Assembly (NCBI GenBank): GCA_029215795.1
Contig: JARDYH010000004.1
Coordinates: 30,198,001-30,262,000 of the forward strand
Reading direction: 5' to 3'
DNA length: 64,000 nt
Source: Anniella stebbinsi
Taxonomy: Eukaryota > Chordata > Lepidosauria > Squamata > Anniellidae
In this document: in pieces, positions 61,401-63,158 of the stretch
How the letters are laid out: the number at the start of each line of letters is the position of its first letter
Position numbering within the stretch: position 1 is the stretch's first letter
Position numbers and translations under genes: made by a program
The notes under the pieces: model-generated
What the model was told of the DNA's origin: nothing
Seen by the model: only the letters and a program-made list of their open reading frames with translations
The model's database searches: none

Positions 61401-63158
61401 GCAAGGGAGAAGCAGCCCAAACACTAGCATGGTTTCCATTCAACTTTTTCCAACAAAAAAACAGTCTCTGTATTAGCCTTCTCGAGTGCTATTCTAGACT
61501 AGGGCTATTGTCTGAGTCTTTATGTTCACATTTTCAGACGATCACCAAATTGGATTCACTAAGCAAAATAAAGGATTCTTTAGCCATATCTGGTGCTATA
61601 ACCCATTACCACCCTATAGGTTCATAAAATCTGAATTCAACAACACCTCTTCCTGTTTCCGCTTCTTTGATTTTTTGATATCTTCAGTTTTGATCTTCTT
61701 AGGCTTGTAGTCAATACTGAAACAGACCAAACAATTGCAAATAAAGCATCTCTTTCCAGTTCTTTAAAAACATATTTTAACTGCATTTCTATACACACAC
61801 TATTTATCTGCTTGAAAATGTTAGCATGCCTCCATTCCAAAGCCACCATACTGTGATCCGGTACACACATAACAACAAACCATGGGTTGTTTAAACCATA
61901 GGTTGTCAGGGAACCTGACAGGTAAAGGAACGAGAACACTGACTCCCGCATACTCGTTGCTTCTGCTTTCAGTCAACAACACAAGAATGCCAGTGTTCCT
62001 GGGTTATCATGACAACTGAACCTGGAACATGTTTAGGGGTTAAAGTTAACCCAACAGTCACCCATGCTTTGTTGTTGGATTAACTCTGGGTTGTTTAACA
62101 CCTAAAAAACCCAGATGTCCAGGTTGGGATATCACAATAACTACCCAGGAATTGGGTGTTCCTGGGTTGTTGATTGAAAGCAGAAGCAATGAACATTCAT
62201 GGGGTAGCACACTTGCTTAGTACTGCTCAGCTCCGGCAATTCCTCGGTTAAACAATCCAGGAATTGGTGTGACATGCGAACCGGGTCTGCATAAACCATG
62301 TTTACATCTCTGTATATGCAATCTTTCCAGTTCTTTTAAAAAACATATCACACATACCTGAAAATGTAGAATGTCTAAAATACTGCCCCACATGTAAACT
62401 TCTCATAAAACCTAAAATGTGATGTGAAGAATTCATTGTGTTTCTTGAAGGCTCTTCCAAGCATTTAAAAACTACCACTACTTCCCAATATGAGTTGCGA
62501 AATGCAAATGATCATAGGTAATATTTTACATGCAATAGGATACTATAAAATATAGATGACCAACTACATCAAGGAACATTAGGAAGCCACTTAAGCTGTT
62601 GTTTAAATATCTGATGCAACCTATGGTCTCTGACTTGCATTGCATTTCAGTGGAGTGAAGGGTGGGGAGGGGAGTCTCAAAATCCCTCTGCAACATACAG
62701 TTGATACTGGCTCTGATCTAGTTTGAGTTATGGACAACCAGTGGCCCCAGCTGGAGACATACATTCCAATCTACATCACAAGAGATTCAGCCAGGCAGTT
62801 CAATGGGACTCAGATTAGCACTGTGATGCAGATACTGTGCAAATCTGTATGCAAATCAGCAACTTCTTTGCTGGATCAGAGCAACTGTCCATAGAAAACA
62901 GCTAGGATGAATTAGGAATTTTATGTCAGCAGAAGAAAATTCAAGTACTGAACAAAAATGAATATTAATAATACAATCACTTTCATCTACCACAGCTGCT
63001 TTCTATGGACAGAGACTCAAATCTAGAATTACTGCCATTTTATCTGTGGGTAAGGTACACAAGCTACTCACTCATCATCCTCTCGGGGTCTCTTTAGGGG
63101 CTTGTAGTCTTCTTTGTAGTAGCCATCATCATCCATTTCTTCTTTAATACGTGGTGGA
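11634..63158 (-). CDS. TOP1: DNA topoisomerase I (TOP1), 16 coding exons, N-terminus outside window
   Basis: Type IB topoisomerase: it nicks one strand through a 3'-phosphotyrosine, allows controlled rotation and religates, relaxing supercoils during transcription and replication in the nucleus. Joined exons: 63072-63158, 61647-61716, 60147-60247, 55726-55841, 51370-51491, 49265-49387, 45899-46086, 44630-44774, 44185-44328, 43350-43535, 42514-42582, 22222-22336, 18747-18874, 14546-14640, 12992-13141, 11634-11736. Every junction has AG/GT borders and keeps phase, giving 646 residues and TAA. The core domain, linker and C-terminal domain are present with no break. The catalytic set (human numbering R488, K532, R590, H632, Y723) is visible. 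The lysine-rich N-terminal segment with KPLKRPR separates it from mitochondrial TOP1MT. If exon number matches the 21 of human TOP1, these are exons 6-21. Identification rests on recognising near-identity to vertebrate TOP1; exon borders were set by eye. Confidence 0.97.
12125..12300 (+). repeat. Second copy of the 9268-9435 dispersed repeat
   Basis: Lies in the last TOP1 intron. It aligns by eye to 9268-9435 over its whole length, including the TTGCTGGGAACGTGGG segment and the GATCCAGC end. Both are in plus orientation, antisense to TOP1. Confidence 0.65.
12992..13141 (-). CDS. TOP1: TOP1 exon: C-terminal domain with active-site tyrosine (human Y723)
   Basis: It encodes [20 protein letters not shown] through [14 protein letters not shown]. 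The Tyr in KLNYLDPR is the nucleophile that forms the 3'-phosphotyrosyl bond, and Asn before it is the human Asn722 position. The acceptor is GTCACAG and the donor is TG followed by GTAAGC. Length is 150 nt. Confidence 0.98.
14312..14402. repeat. Short palindromic repeat (GCAATCCTATACATG type)
   Basis: The ends GCAATCCTATACATG and TATAGGATTGC are inverted around an ACTGAGGTCAATGGGACTTA core. Similar copies are at about 37155-37225, 41545-41620 and 46370-46455. This looks like a small MITE family spread through the TOP1 introns. Confidence 0.65.
14546..14640 (-). CDS. TOP1: TOP1 exon: coiled-coil linker
   Basis: It encodes [20 protein letters not shown] through RRDEKSKK, the charged antiparallel coiled-coil linker between core and C-terminal domain. 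The acceptor is CTCCAG and the donor is AAAAA followed by GTAAGT. It is variable compared with human (for example RRDEKSKK), as usual for this segment. Length is 95 nt. Confidence 0.96.
14890..15057 (+). repeat. tRNA-derived SINE (plus copy of an inverted pair)
   Basis: Head GGTATAGTGGTTAGAGTGCT, B-box-like region CTGGATTCTAGTCCCCACTC, and 3' end GGAAAGACAGGATATAAATG. It abuts an inverted copy at 15058-15195, so transcripts through the intron could form a hairpin of roughly 50-60 bp between the two 3' tails. Confidence 0.8.
15058..15195 (-). repeat. tRNA-derived SINE (minus copy of an inverted pair)
   Basis: Reverse complement of the same SINE body: CATTTATATCTTGTCTTTCC at its 3' end and CACAACACCCTGTGAGGGTA in the core. 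It lacks the tRNA head. It is tail-to-tail with the plus copy before it. Confidence 0.75.
15225..15862 (-). repeat. CR1-like LINE 3' fragment interrupted by an L2-like tail
   Basis: 15225-15288 (AGAGTTGGAAGGGACTTTGG) and 15556-15862 (CACCCTCCTCTGGACACACT near 15815) are antisense CR1 3' sequences well known from sauropsid genomes. Between them, about 15289-15555 is another LINE tail in minus orientation (AATAGCCGAAGCTCTCTGGG), inserted later. No intact reading frame. Confidence 0.65.
16885..17188. repeat. Two adjacent relics of the CCCAACCTGGTGCCCTCC palindromic element
   Basis: The first spans about 16885-16985 (TTGTGCCCTCCAGA...AATTGTAATCCAAAACATCT). The second spans about 17078-17188 and ends in GGGGGCACCAAGTTGGGGAA. 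The family has matching ends CCTTCCCCAACCTGGTGCCC with ACTACAACTCCCAT in its body. It is a small non-autonomous DNA transposon and recurs at 21566, 36728, 37745-38020 and 43915. Confidence 0.7.
18747..18874 (-). CDS. TOP1: TOP1 exon: core/linker boundary
   Basis: It encodes [19 protein letters not shown] through [11 protein letters not shown], the last part of the core leading into the coiled-coil linker. The acceptor is CTTCCAG and the donor is AAG followed by GTAACT. Length is 128 nt. Confidence 0.97.
19063..19850. mobile_element. hAT-like non-autonomous element with perfect 8-bp target duplication
   Basis: The element itself spans 19071-19842 (772 bp), with ends CAGTGATGTGG and CCAAATCACTG (inverted). 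It is flanked by GTTTGAAC at 19063-19070 and 19843-19850, an exact 8-bp duplication as hAT transposases make. The interior repeats GGAAAATTTTCC-like motifs and is AT-rich. It sits inside a SINE-like sequence whose B-box region supplied the target. No transposase is encoded. Confidence 0.85.
19985..20228 (+). repeat. tRNA-derived SINE, lizard type
   Basis: A truncated head (TGCTTTGCATGCAGAAAGTC) is followed from about 20024 by a full copy. The full copy has an A-box region TATAGCTCTGGATACAGCA, B box GGTTCAATCCC (20080-20090), body AAGAGCCTGGCGAGCCACTG and tail GGCTTCTTATGTTCTCT. The tRNA-Ala-like head and this body are characteristic of squamate SINEs as I recall them. Confidence 0.75.
20445..20737. 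mobile_element. Small hAT-like element (277 bp)
   Basis: The element spans 20453-20729. Left end is AAGGGTTGGGCAATTTTT; right end, reverse-complemented, is CAGGGTTGGGCAACCTTC. The flanks ATTTAGGG (20445-20452) and ATTTATGG (20730-20737) form an 8-bp duplication with one mismatch. Non-coding. A related left end is at about 35370. Confidence 0.75.
21566..21710. repeat. Palindromic MITE-like element (CCCAACCTGGTGCCCTCC family)
   Basis: Left arm CTTCCCCAACCTGGTGCCCT, right arm ACATCTGGGGGGCACCTG, with GTAGTCCCCAACGTTCCC and TTATGGGAGTTCTAATC between. Both ends are present, making this one of the more complete copies in the window. Confidence 0.75.
22222..22336 (-). CDS. TOP1: TOP1 exon: end of core with catalytic His (human H632)
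   Basis: It encodes [20 protein letters not shown] through [10 protein letters not shown]. The His in LNKHLQDL is the His632 equivalent. The acceptor is CTCCAG and the donor is C followed by GTAAGT. Length is 115 nt. It is the first exon after the giant intron and shows no sign of disturbance by the transposons 600 bp upstream. Confidence 0.97.
22588..22901 (-). repeat. L2/CR1-like LINE 3' tail
   Basis: On the minus strand it reads toward GTGAACCGCCCGGAGAGCTT, a CGGTATAGAAATG motif and an AATAAATAAATAATAAATAA tail, the usual 3' end of L2-type LINEs in reptiles. It is left-flanking DNA for the DIRS array; the array begins at 22902. Related tails are at 15289, 35695 and 50240. Confidence 0.65.
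22902..23232 (+). mobile_element. Mini-DIRS unit 1 (non-autonomous)
   Basis: It begins with the terminal core GCAGGTTGCTTACCTGTAAC and continues through the inverted-repeat arm (TTCGAGTGGTCATCTGTGCA) into a leader (GGCGGGAACCCCTCCCCCCA, ATTGCGCATGCTCAGGGTCC) shared with the 5' ends of elements A and B. Then come about 130 bp of other sequence and the inverted arm TGCACAGATGACCACTCGAA. It has no coding capacity. Orientation by leader is plus, opposite to A and B. It is followed immediately by the core of unit 2. Confidence 0.8.
23233..23587 (+). mobile_element. Mini-DIRS unit 2 (non-autonomous)
   Basis: Same structure as unit 1, with about the same length and internal sequence (GATGCCAAGAGGGGACGG(T/C)GGGTGGGTTGTGTGACTG region). 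Its leader (GCCGACGCCGAGCCTGCTTC) is closer to that of element A. Its right arm is followed by the core in inverted orientation (23557-23587), which forms the joint with element A. Confidence 0.8.
23671..25029 (-). CDS. Element A tyrosine recombinase (452 aa frame)
   Basis: A phage-integrase-type recombinase used by DIRS elements in place of a DDE integrase, thought to insert a circular double-stranded cDNA. The first ~100 residues overlap the RT frame and may not be translated as shown. The SAM-like DNA-binding part is at about 115-215 ([20 protein letters not shown]). The catalytic part has the first Arg at 264/265 ([12 protein letters not shown]), His394 and Arg397 (KAHSTRAQ), a Trp/His region (ATWSHASTF) and nucleophile Tyr430 (VKHYRLD). 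All the expected R-H-R-Y residues are present. It ends 83 nt before the terminal arm. Confidence 0.9.
   Translation of the reverse strand: MSGVLLQSGHWGRIARGCVSMGLVKGSSLPVPPVPAGGQSSDYSQVQQLRCYSDSPVVAKATLVHVATQTSECGGLEPPLPSRPSVSTRWQDSSSRCQLPAPDGLENPSSWRVLDLPDSVKSILEAARKPSTRLSYKRKWTRFQEYATRNGFDSCASGMPDIISFLYYLHSQGLKPASIRVYLSAIAANHSFVDGFSVFTHPLARAFLKGLQNLFPFIRPVVPQWSLSVVLTVLTSKPFEPLASIDIRLLTLKTIFLVAITSARRVSELAALLVDPPYLQFFKEKVVLRLDPKFIPKVSSSFHVSQDIVLPTFFHPSLDPLSSKLHALDVRRALAFYKSRTESFRKSRKLFVCYGGITKGLPVSSQRISKWVVETIILAYRIINKDPPFHLKAHSTRAQAASSALPHGASLTDLCKAATWSHASTFVKHYRLDVRARQDSSFGRAVLSSICQ
24669..26498 (-). CDS. Element A reverse transcriptase / RNase H with methyltransferase-like tail
   Basis: 610 codons from the indicated GTG. 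The same frame is open further upstream into the gag 3' end, and I see no ATG that clearly starts it. [18 protein letters not shown] near 65-80; [10 protein letters not shown] near 108-117 (first Asp); [12 protein letters not shown] near 142-153; and YLDD at 174-177, the YxDD catalytic box. RNase H: Asp341 ([10 protein letters not shown]), Glu373 ([11 protein letters not shown]), Asp398 (LTDNT) and Asp449 (TKADVLSR). The last 150 residues contain [17 protein letters not shown], a YLFPPFPL motif and [10 protein letters not shown], the position and form of the phage Dam-like methyltransferase region described for DIRS1-group elements. It is one nucleotide out of frame with gag and overlaps the recombinase frame by about 360 nt. 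Confidence 0.88.
   Translation of the reverse strand: MLNIIAEGYKIEFEVPPPLGIIKVTSPSVVLTQETATLLRKAAITRVRRSQLNTGFYSRYFAVPKKDGGLRPIMDLRDLNRFILPKKFRMVTLASVLPMLKNGDWFTLIDLKDAYFHVAIHPAHRRYLRFVIGHQAYQFSVLPFGLKSAPRVFTKCMSTVCAHLRSRNIDLYPYLDDWLIMSRSRSQALADVHEVISLLSSLGLQINYKKSVTQPSQRLQFIGVTLDSTVGRAFLPTDRISALQQRALHLQSRLRASAFAILRLLGLMAAAVFVVRWARLRMRPLQQFLLRHYSPLQNPHQLILTIPLLVRKSLRWWSVWRNLSQGMQFVPREPSRIVTTDASLDGWGAHHDDLLTQGKWSPSETRLHINMLELLAVKKALQAFLPQLHGHHVRVLTDNTTVVWYLNKEGGTRSRRLLRLVMDILEWAISHNILLSALHIAGKENTKADVLSRAFTDTHEWQLNATILDRLFARWGKPDIDLFATAANAVCPAYCSRAGIGDASLGDAFQWDWSKGLLYLFPPFPLVARAVTTVRCSNSDAIVIAPWWPRQPWFTSLLRLANAEVWNLPYLHDLLSRHDGKILHPDVSSLHLMAWRIRRLGESSTSRIA
26584..28743 (-). CDS. Element A Gag-like protein (719 aa)
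   Basis: Starts at ATG 28743 and ends 26584. The N-terminus has a zinc-binding pattern C10-x2-C13, H23, C26-x2-C29-LG, H34, C39-x2-C42, conserved in element B and, from memory, in Gag-like ORF1 of other vertebrate DIRS elements (the C..CLG..H form). A long Ser/Pro/Arg-rich region follows (about 90-390), with [13 protein letters not shown] basic clusters and RSRSRSR stretches. A more folded-looking part (about 430-640) carries [18 protein letters not shown] and [19 protein letters not shown] text, and the tail is rich in Arg, Gln and Tyr. Probably a nucleic-acid-binding structural protein. The frame overlaps the RT frame at its 3' end. Confidence 0.85.
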   Translation of the reverse strand: MAQTALFRRCSRCRAKIALTDGHSLCLVCLGEAHVVDSCSHCMKFSRQTRRNRADRLRSLLWTKALSAVDQPRPAMLKTAVSGESRALSSPASPGSPRLRAASPASLRGISPASSPPPAKKPKKSKPKKASKMAGGSVAQSEQPLSKSAPASKKPRSSSMPSSTSIKVVAMVHKSSSVPTRSSAPTHRSTSIASTSSQRTVISPTTSKRRTPSVSSLLRTPSTPRVQQQTTISPRSLPSPGPMPILQPSDTERTVPTHLSSSTQPQEHRRRAHRSRRLSRSRSQSRSRSRDWDVCSQHSLQSERGPYRFDPYTGRRIHDEHSPPPVPPRRTTSLQQPSTRHRGQTASTSTRPRDRTPTRHRQSSQSFEEYASDTSSAPSPRPSEPSPLDTVGTEDRASPTMEMGSFSDQMMRLAQSLNIECQQPIDESDDGIYDVMYTEPSPQLTLPMVKALLKTLKQSWENPATVGPTTKRLDAIYKVKESQAPFLFQHPKPNSVVVEAAQGKSGKVHSAPTDKEGRKLDSYGRRIYASTSLGIKVTNYMALMARYQLFLWEKISSLTDYLPDDQRELARVFQSEAVRLSKQELTTARHLTDCVSKAMVGAVALRRHAWLRSASLPQETKNRIEDLPFDGEGLFHADTDATMDTLHKARMTARKMGFQQPQQAYRPRRWYRPVPYQPRQQQDKSQRYQATSTQGYQQRKSVPRFQQRNKQPQHSKRRL
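28744..29154 (-). promoter_or_regulatory. Element A 5' terminal arm and leader
   Basis: Untranslated 5' part of element A with the inverted arm (29088-29154), a G/C-rich conserved block (GGCGGGAACCCCTCCCCC on the minus strand) also found at the start of both mini units and of B, and an A-run on the sense strand (T-run 28810-28836 on plus). It probably holds the element promoter; that is inference from position and from conservation across all units. The arm contains CAG/GTAAGC on the plus strand. Confidence 0.6.
29237..30595 (-). CDS. Element B tyrosine recombinase frame, open
   Basis: Ends at 29237. The frame is open without a stop back to 31600, far into the RT region, so the start given is only the position matching element A. 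R-H-R-Y residues are all present: [39 protein letters not shown]. It differs from A at many positions but keeps length and spacing. In the third motif A has ATWSH where B has ATWSN. This is the only unbroken frame of element B. Confidence 0.82.
   Translation of the reverse strand: MPSLLLHGRDRTRVPRGCLPLGLVARPSIHVSSDPINSTDDHTSAPLSGQCYSDSAMVAKTSVVHASTQTSRSSSVASSHHSGPSVQGRRPDPTSGCANVTPHGLETPALWQGLALPEGVKTILDASRKPSTRSSYLSKWKRFQVFALANGFDGYSATITNVIAFLHSLHTAGPKLSSIRVYLAAIAVHHSLIDGFSAFTHPLAKAFLRGLHNLFPPARPLVPQWSLSLVLSALSTKPFEPLAATNVRLLTFKTVFLVAITSARRASELTVLLVDPPYTQFFRDKVVLRPPPSFVPKVASSFHINQDIVLLTFFKASSDPLCSTLHALDVRRALAFYKSRSEEFRKSRQLFICFGGKNKGLPVSSQRLSKWIVSTIALSYQLLDKEIPLALTAHSTRGQAASTALLHGMTIPDLCKAATWSNASTFVKHYRLDVRARQDSSFGRAVLSLICQ
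30253..32265 (-). pseudogene. Element B RT/RNase H reading frame with two nonsense codons
   Basis: Same frame relation to gag as in A, and the frame overlaps the gag end by more than 100 nt. [16 protein letters not shown] and [13 protein letters not shown] are present. A TGA at 31690-31692 stands where A has Arg (consistent with a C-to-T change at CGA). A TAG stands near 31473, shortly after the YLDDWL box. From 31413 the frame is open through RNase H ([35 protein letters not shown]) and the [14 protein letters not shown] region to 30253. It cannot give a full RT as it stands. Confidence 0.82.
32150..34375 (-). pseudogene. Element B Gag-like reading frame, broken
   Basis: Starts at ATG 34375 with the same zinc-type pattern as A ([20 protein letters not shown]). 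The first frame closes at 33566. The homologous text continues in another frame (33295-33558, [17 protein letters not shown]) and from 33165. An in-frame TAG at 32695-32697 stands where A has Met, and a further shift near 32645-32665 restores the original frame to the end at 32150. That makes at least two frameshifts and one nonsense codon. Ser-Val-Pro motifs encoded by TCGGTACCG are repeated many times. Confidence 0.8.
34421..34453. repeat. AT microsatellite in the leader of element B
   Basis: Uninterrupted or nearly uninterrupted (AT)n run of about 30 bp between the gag start and the 5' arm of element B. Element A has a T-run (28810-28836) in the corresponding place instead, so this part of the leader seems free to vary. 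Confidence 0.9.
34726..35190 (+). repeat. L2-like LINE 3' end with C-terminal coding remnant
   Basis: An open stretch to 35053 encodes [53 protein letters not shown] and [14 protein letters not shown]. This is the conserved region after the RT domain in L2-type LINEs. A short 3' region follows, ending in AATAAAGAAATAAAGAAAT. It directly abuts the right end of the DIRS array, so the array probably inserted in or beside this LINE. Not functional on its own. Confidence 0.85.
35695..35877 (-). repeat. L2-like LINE tail interrupted by the 6.4-kb element
   Basis: A TTTATTTATTTATATTTATT stretch, then TATGTTACCCACTCTATAAC and CAGGGCAGCTTGCAGAATAA, resembling a degraded LINE 3' end in minus orientation. 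The sequence after 42281 may be its continuation. Confidence 0.5.
36449..38302. repeat. Long inverted repeat with ~340-bp arms
   Basis: The left arm (36449-36790) runs from TTCATTAAACAAAAAACC through GTTAAGGCTCCACAGTTTCC and GAGGCAGAAAGTGCCAGTGA to CCCTTCCCCAACCTGGTGCC. The right arm (about 37960-38302) is its reverse complement with few differences, ending GGTTTTTTGTTTAATGAA. The ~1.2-kb spacer includes a further degraded partial copy (about 37820-37905) and palindromic MITE ends at 37745-38020. No long reading frame. Confidence 0.85.
39290..39740 (-). repeat. CR1-like LINE 3' fragment (antisense)
   Basis: GCAGAACTGTACACAGCATT and TTCTAAGTGTGGTCAC near 39320-39350 are antisense CR1-type 3' sequence, followed by about 400 bp of matching style with degraded text. 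The plus-strand open stretch at 39228-39620 over this fragment is not a gene. Confidence 0.5.
39784..40050 (+). repeat. CR1-like reverse transcriptase fragment
   Basis: The plus-strand translation reads [20 protein letters not shown] then, after a stop where Trp is expected, [16 protein letters not shown]. This is the YADD-adjacent and palm/thumb text of CR1-type LINE RTs. It is opposite in orientation to the preceding CR1 piece, so it is a separate insertion. Confidence 0.75.
40430..41092 (+). repeat. Three SINE body fragments
   Basis: CCTAACCTATCTTACAGGGT at about 40457; CCTAACCTACCTCATGGGTT at about 40602; and CTACAGGGTTGTTGTGCTGA at about 40976 with tail GGCAGGATATAAATGTAACA. These are CORE-like SINE bodies without intact heads. 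An (ATT)n run follows at about 41097-41115. Confidence 0.65.
42514..42582 (-). CDS. TOP1: TOP1 exon: short core exon before the giant intron
   Basis: 23 whole codons, [20 protein letters not shown] plus RLN. The acceptor is CTTTGCAG and the donor is AAT followed by GTAAGT. It is followed by the 20.2-kb intron that carries the DIRS array. Confidence 0.98.
43350..43535 (-). CDS. TOP1: TOP1 exon: core subdomain III with catalytic Arg (human R590)
   Basis: 62 whole codons from [19 protein letters not shown] to NKVPVEKR. The Arg in DSIRYYNK is the Arg590 equivalent. The acceptor is CTGTAG and the donor is AGG followed by GTAAGG. It is nearly identical to mammalian TOP1. Confidence 0.98.
43915..44060. 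repeat. Palindromic MITE-like element (CCCAACCTGGTGCCCTCC family)
   Basis: Left arm GCCTTCCCCAACCTGATGCC, right arm GAGGGGCACCAAGTTGGGGA, with AGACCACAACATCACC and GATGAGAGTTGCAGTCC inside. It lies about 125 bp from a TOP1 exon without disturbing its splice site. Confidence 0.75.
44185..44328 (-). CDS. TOP1: TOP1 exon: core subdomain III with catalytic Lys (human K532)
   Basis: 48 whole codons from [17 protein letters not shown] to VALYFIDK. The terminal Lys is the general-acid Lys532 equivalent. The acceptor is CTGTAG and the donor is AAA followed by GTAAGG. Only about 300 bp separates this exon from the preceding one. Confidence 0.98.
44630..44774 (-). CDS. TOP1: TOP1 exon: core subdomain III with catalytic Arg (human R488)
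   Basis: It encodes [19 protein letters not shown] through LNPSSRIK. The Arg in SSRIK corresponds to catalytic Arg488, which stabilises the scissile phosphate. The acceptor is CACCAG and the donor is AAG followed by GTGATG. Length is 145 nt, one of which completes the preceding Lys codon. Confidence 0.98.
45430..45452. repeat. GT microsatellite
   Basis: Run of about ten TG units in a TOP1 intron. Similar short GT runs are at about 46556-46575, 47150-47170 and 58958-58974. Confidence 0.9.
45899..46086 (-). CDS. TOP1: TOP1 exon: core subdomain I, drug- and DNA-contact region
   Basis: It encodes [19 protein letters not shown] through [13 protein letters not shown]. It includes [13 protein letters not shown], the loop containing human Arg364, a residue where substitutions give camptothecin resistance in the human enzyme. 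The sensitive-type residues are kept here. The acceptor is CTTCTAG and the donor is AA followed by GTGAGC. Length is 188 nt. Confidence 0.97.
46965..47570. repeat. Cluster of two palindromic MITE-like elements
   Basis: The first is 46967-47102: ATCTGGACCC and GTAATTAGTTGAAACAA on the left, TTGTTTCAACTAATTTTAGT and ATCCGGGTGC on the right. The second is about 47210-47565: GATAAACCGTGGCTTGTTGT on the left and ACAAGCTACAGTGGCTTGTT on the right, with GTTGTCTGGATCCGGGTGAC and GGTTCGGACAATATAATAAG facing each other inside. Both fold back over most of their length. Non-coding. Confidence 0.65.
47955..48130. repeat. Palindromic element with CCTGGTTTG ends
   Basis: CCTGGTTTGATCAAACCATT on the left and AATGGTTTGCTCAAACCAGG on the right. 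The interior is also symmetrical (GAACCAGAAACTATGGTTTG, GAAAACCAAGAGTGCAAACT against GGTTTTCAGC). About 170 bp, non-coding MITE-like. Confidence 0.7.
48907..49132. repeat. MITE-like element, copy 1 of a pair
   Basis: Ends GGCTCAATTTGGACGACACA and TGTCATCCGAACTGAGCC are inverted. The centre reads GCTGCCATAGTCAACTCAGC and CCATGTTGTGTGGGGAGTAC. It matches 54084-54305 along its whole length with scattered differences. The flanks share only AGT, so target-site length is unclear. Confidence 0.75.
49265..49387 (-). CDS. TOP1: TOP1 exon: core subdomain II
   Basis: It encodes [18 protein letters not shown] through KQMTKEEKQ, 41 whole codons. The acceptor is TTGCAG and the donor is CAG followed by GTATCT. 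It is more diverged from human than its neighbours, as expected for this solvent-exposed helical part of the core. Confidence 0.96.
50062..50450 (-). repeat. Repeat cluster: palindromic relic, LINE tail, SINE
   Basis: 50062-50168 resembles the TGTTGGACTTCAATTCCCAG palindromic family. 50235-50330 is an L2-like tail in minus orientation (TAGCTGAGGCTCTCTGGGTG). About 50325-50450 is the headward part of a tRNA-type SINE in minus orientation (GTCTAACCACTACATGG at its 5' end). Confidence 0.6.
51370..51491 (-). CDS. TOP1: TOP1 exon: core subdomain I/II
   Basis: It encodes [20 protein letters not shown] through FFKDWRK, essentially the vertebrate sequence. The acceptor is TTTGCAG and the donor is AAG followed by GTATGG. 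Length is 122 nt. Confidence 0.97.
53830..53970 (-). repeat. SINE 3' half, minus orientation
   Basis: TATTTATTGTATTTATATCC, then TTCCTCCAAGGAGCCCAAGG and CTCACATCGACCCTGGGAGG: the reverse complement of the common SINE body and tail. The head is missing. Confidence 0.7.
54084..54305. repeat. MITE-like element, copy 2 of a pair
   Basis: GGCTGAATTCGGACGACACA on the left, GTTGTCCGAATTCAGCC on the right. The interior carries the same long segment as copy 1 at 48907 (GATCCTAATCCACACCACAG and onward). The ends of this copy are the more perfect inverted repeats of the two. Confidence 0.75.
55350..55695. repeat. Fold-back repeat with GGCTTGTT / AACAAGCC motifs
   Basis: Repeated inverted motifs (ACATGGCTTGTTGTGTCATG near 55430, AACAAGCAGCCCTGGC near 55540, AACAAGCCATGTTGGCC near 55640) suggest a degraded palindromic DNA transposon related in style to 47210-47565. 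It ends about 30 bp from a TOP1 exon donor. Confidence 0.5.
55726..55841 (-). CDS. TOP1: TOP1 exon: start of core domain
   Basis: It encodes [20 protein letters not shown] through ENVKFYFDG, the start of core subdomain I (about human 206-244). Phase is 1 nt in and 1 nt out; the split Gly is completed in the next exon. The acceptor is TTTAAAAG and the donor is GTAAGC. Length is 116 nt. Confidence 0.97.
57534..57907 (+). mobile_element. Solo mini-DIRS element (374 bp)
   Basis: Starts with the terminal core (ACAGGTTGCTTACCTGTAAT), then the arm TTCTTCGTGGTCAGCTGTGC, CATATGGGCTC and a leader with GGCGGGAACC, as in the array units. It continues through about 170 bp of different sequence and ends with the inverted arm ATATGTGATGCACAGAGACC and GAAGAAGAAC. 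The core is present only at the left end, as for the whole array. No coding capacity. Probably an internally deleted or leader-derived relative of elements A and B. Confidence 0.8.
59905..59965. repeat. G-rich minisatellite
   Basis: Alternating GGTACAGGGGG and GGCTGCAGGGGG units, about four to five in all. The plus strand has several G-runs of five or six at regular spacing, a plausible G-quadruplex sequence. It lies in a TOP1 intron on the antisense strand. Confidence 0.85.
60147..60247 (-). CDS. TOP1: TOP1 exon: lysine-rich segment ending in the KWKWW motif
   Basis: It starts [13 protein letters not shown], continues through a [11 protein letters not shown] run and ends in KWKW, with the final Trp split across the intron. 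In the known enzyme the Trp cluster before the core (around human 203-206) acts in controlled rotation. The acceptor is TTTGCAG and the donor is TG followed by GTAACA. Length is 101 nt. This is the most diverged of the recognised exons. Confidence 0.93.
60640..61125 (+). repeat. LINE-like 3' fragment
   Basis: Text near 60880-61000 gives [15 protein letters not shown] frames then FFQEAFLD, followed by TTTTAAAAGCTTTTAATACA. This is the degraded C-terminal end and 3' region of an L2/CR1-type LINE. Frames are broken; identification is tentative. Confidence 0.5.
61647..61716 (-). CDS. TOP1: TOP1 exon: [11 protein letters not shown] nuclear-localisation region
   Basis: It encodes [20 protein letters not shown] and then QEE, a lysine-rich stretch matching the human segment just before the core. 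The acceptor is TTTCAG. The donor is GAG followed by GTGTTG, a weak match to consensus, but reading on meets a stop within about 10 codons and the next exon joins in phase with good alignment. Length is 70 nt. Confidence 0.9.
61855..62290. repeat. Large palindromic MITE-like element
   Basis: Inverted internal blocks: GTTGCTTCTGCTTTCAGTCA (61958 region) against TGATTGAAAGCAGAAGCAAT (62172 region); AACTGAACCTGG against CCAGGTTGGGATATCAC; end regions ATCCGGTACACACA and TGCGAACCGGGT. About 430 bp in the intron between the first two TOP1 exons of the window. Confidence 0.65.
63072..63158 (-). CDS. TOP1: TOP1 exon (first in window): acidic/basic N-terminal region
   Basis: It reads [20 protein letters not shown] then LKRPRED. 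This is the charged, poorly conserved N-terminal domain that carries nuclear localisation signals; KPLKRPR is a good candidate. The acceptor is TTTTAG and the donor is GA followed by GTGAGT. It enters on the third base of a codon and leaves two bases, completed by the next exon to Asp. Length is 87 nt. Confidence 0.9.

Noticed and set aside
11634..63158. Mitochondrial topoisomerase TOP1MT instead of TOP1
   Set aside because: The lysine-rich N-terminal exons with nuclear localisation motifs upstream of the core are the nuclear form's, and the core and C-terminal residues follow TOP1.
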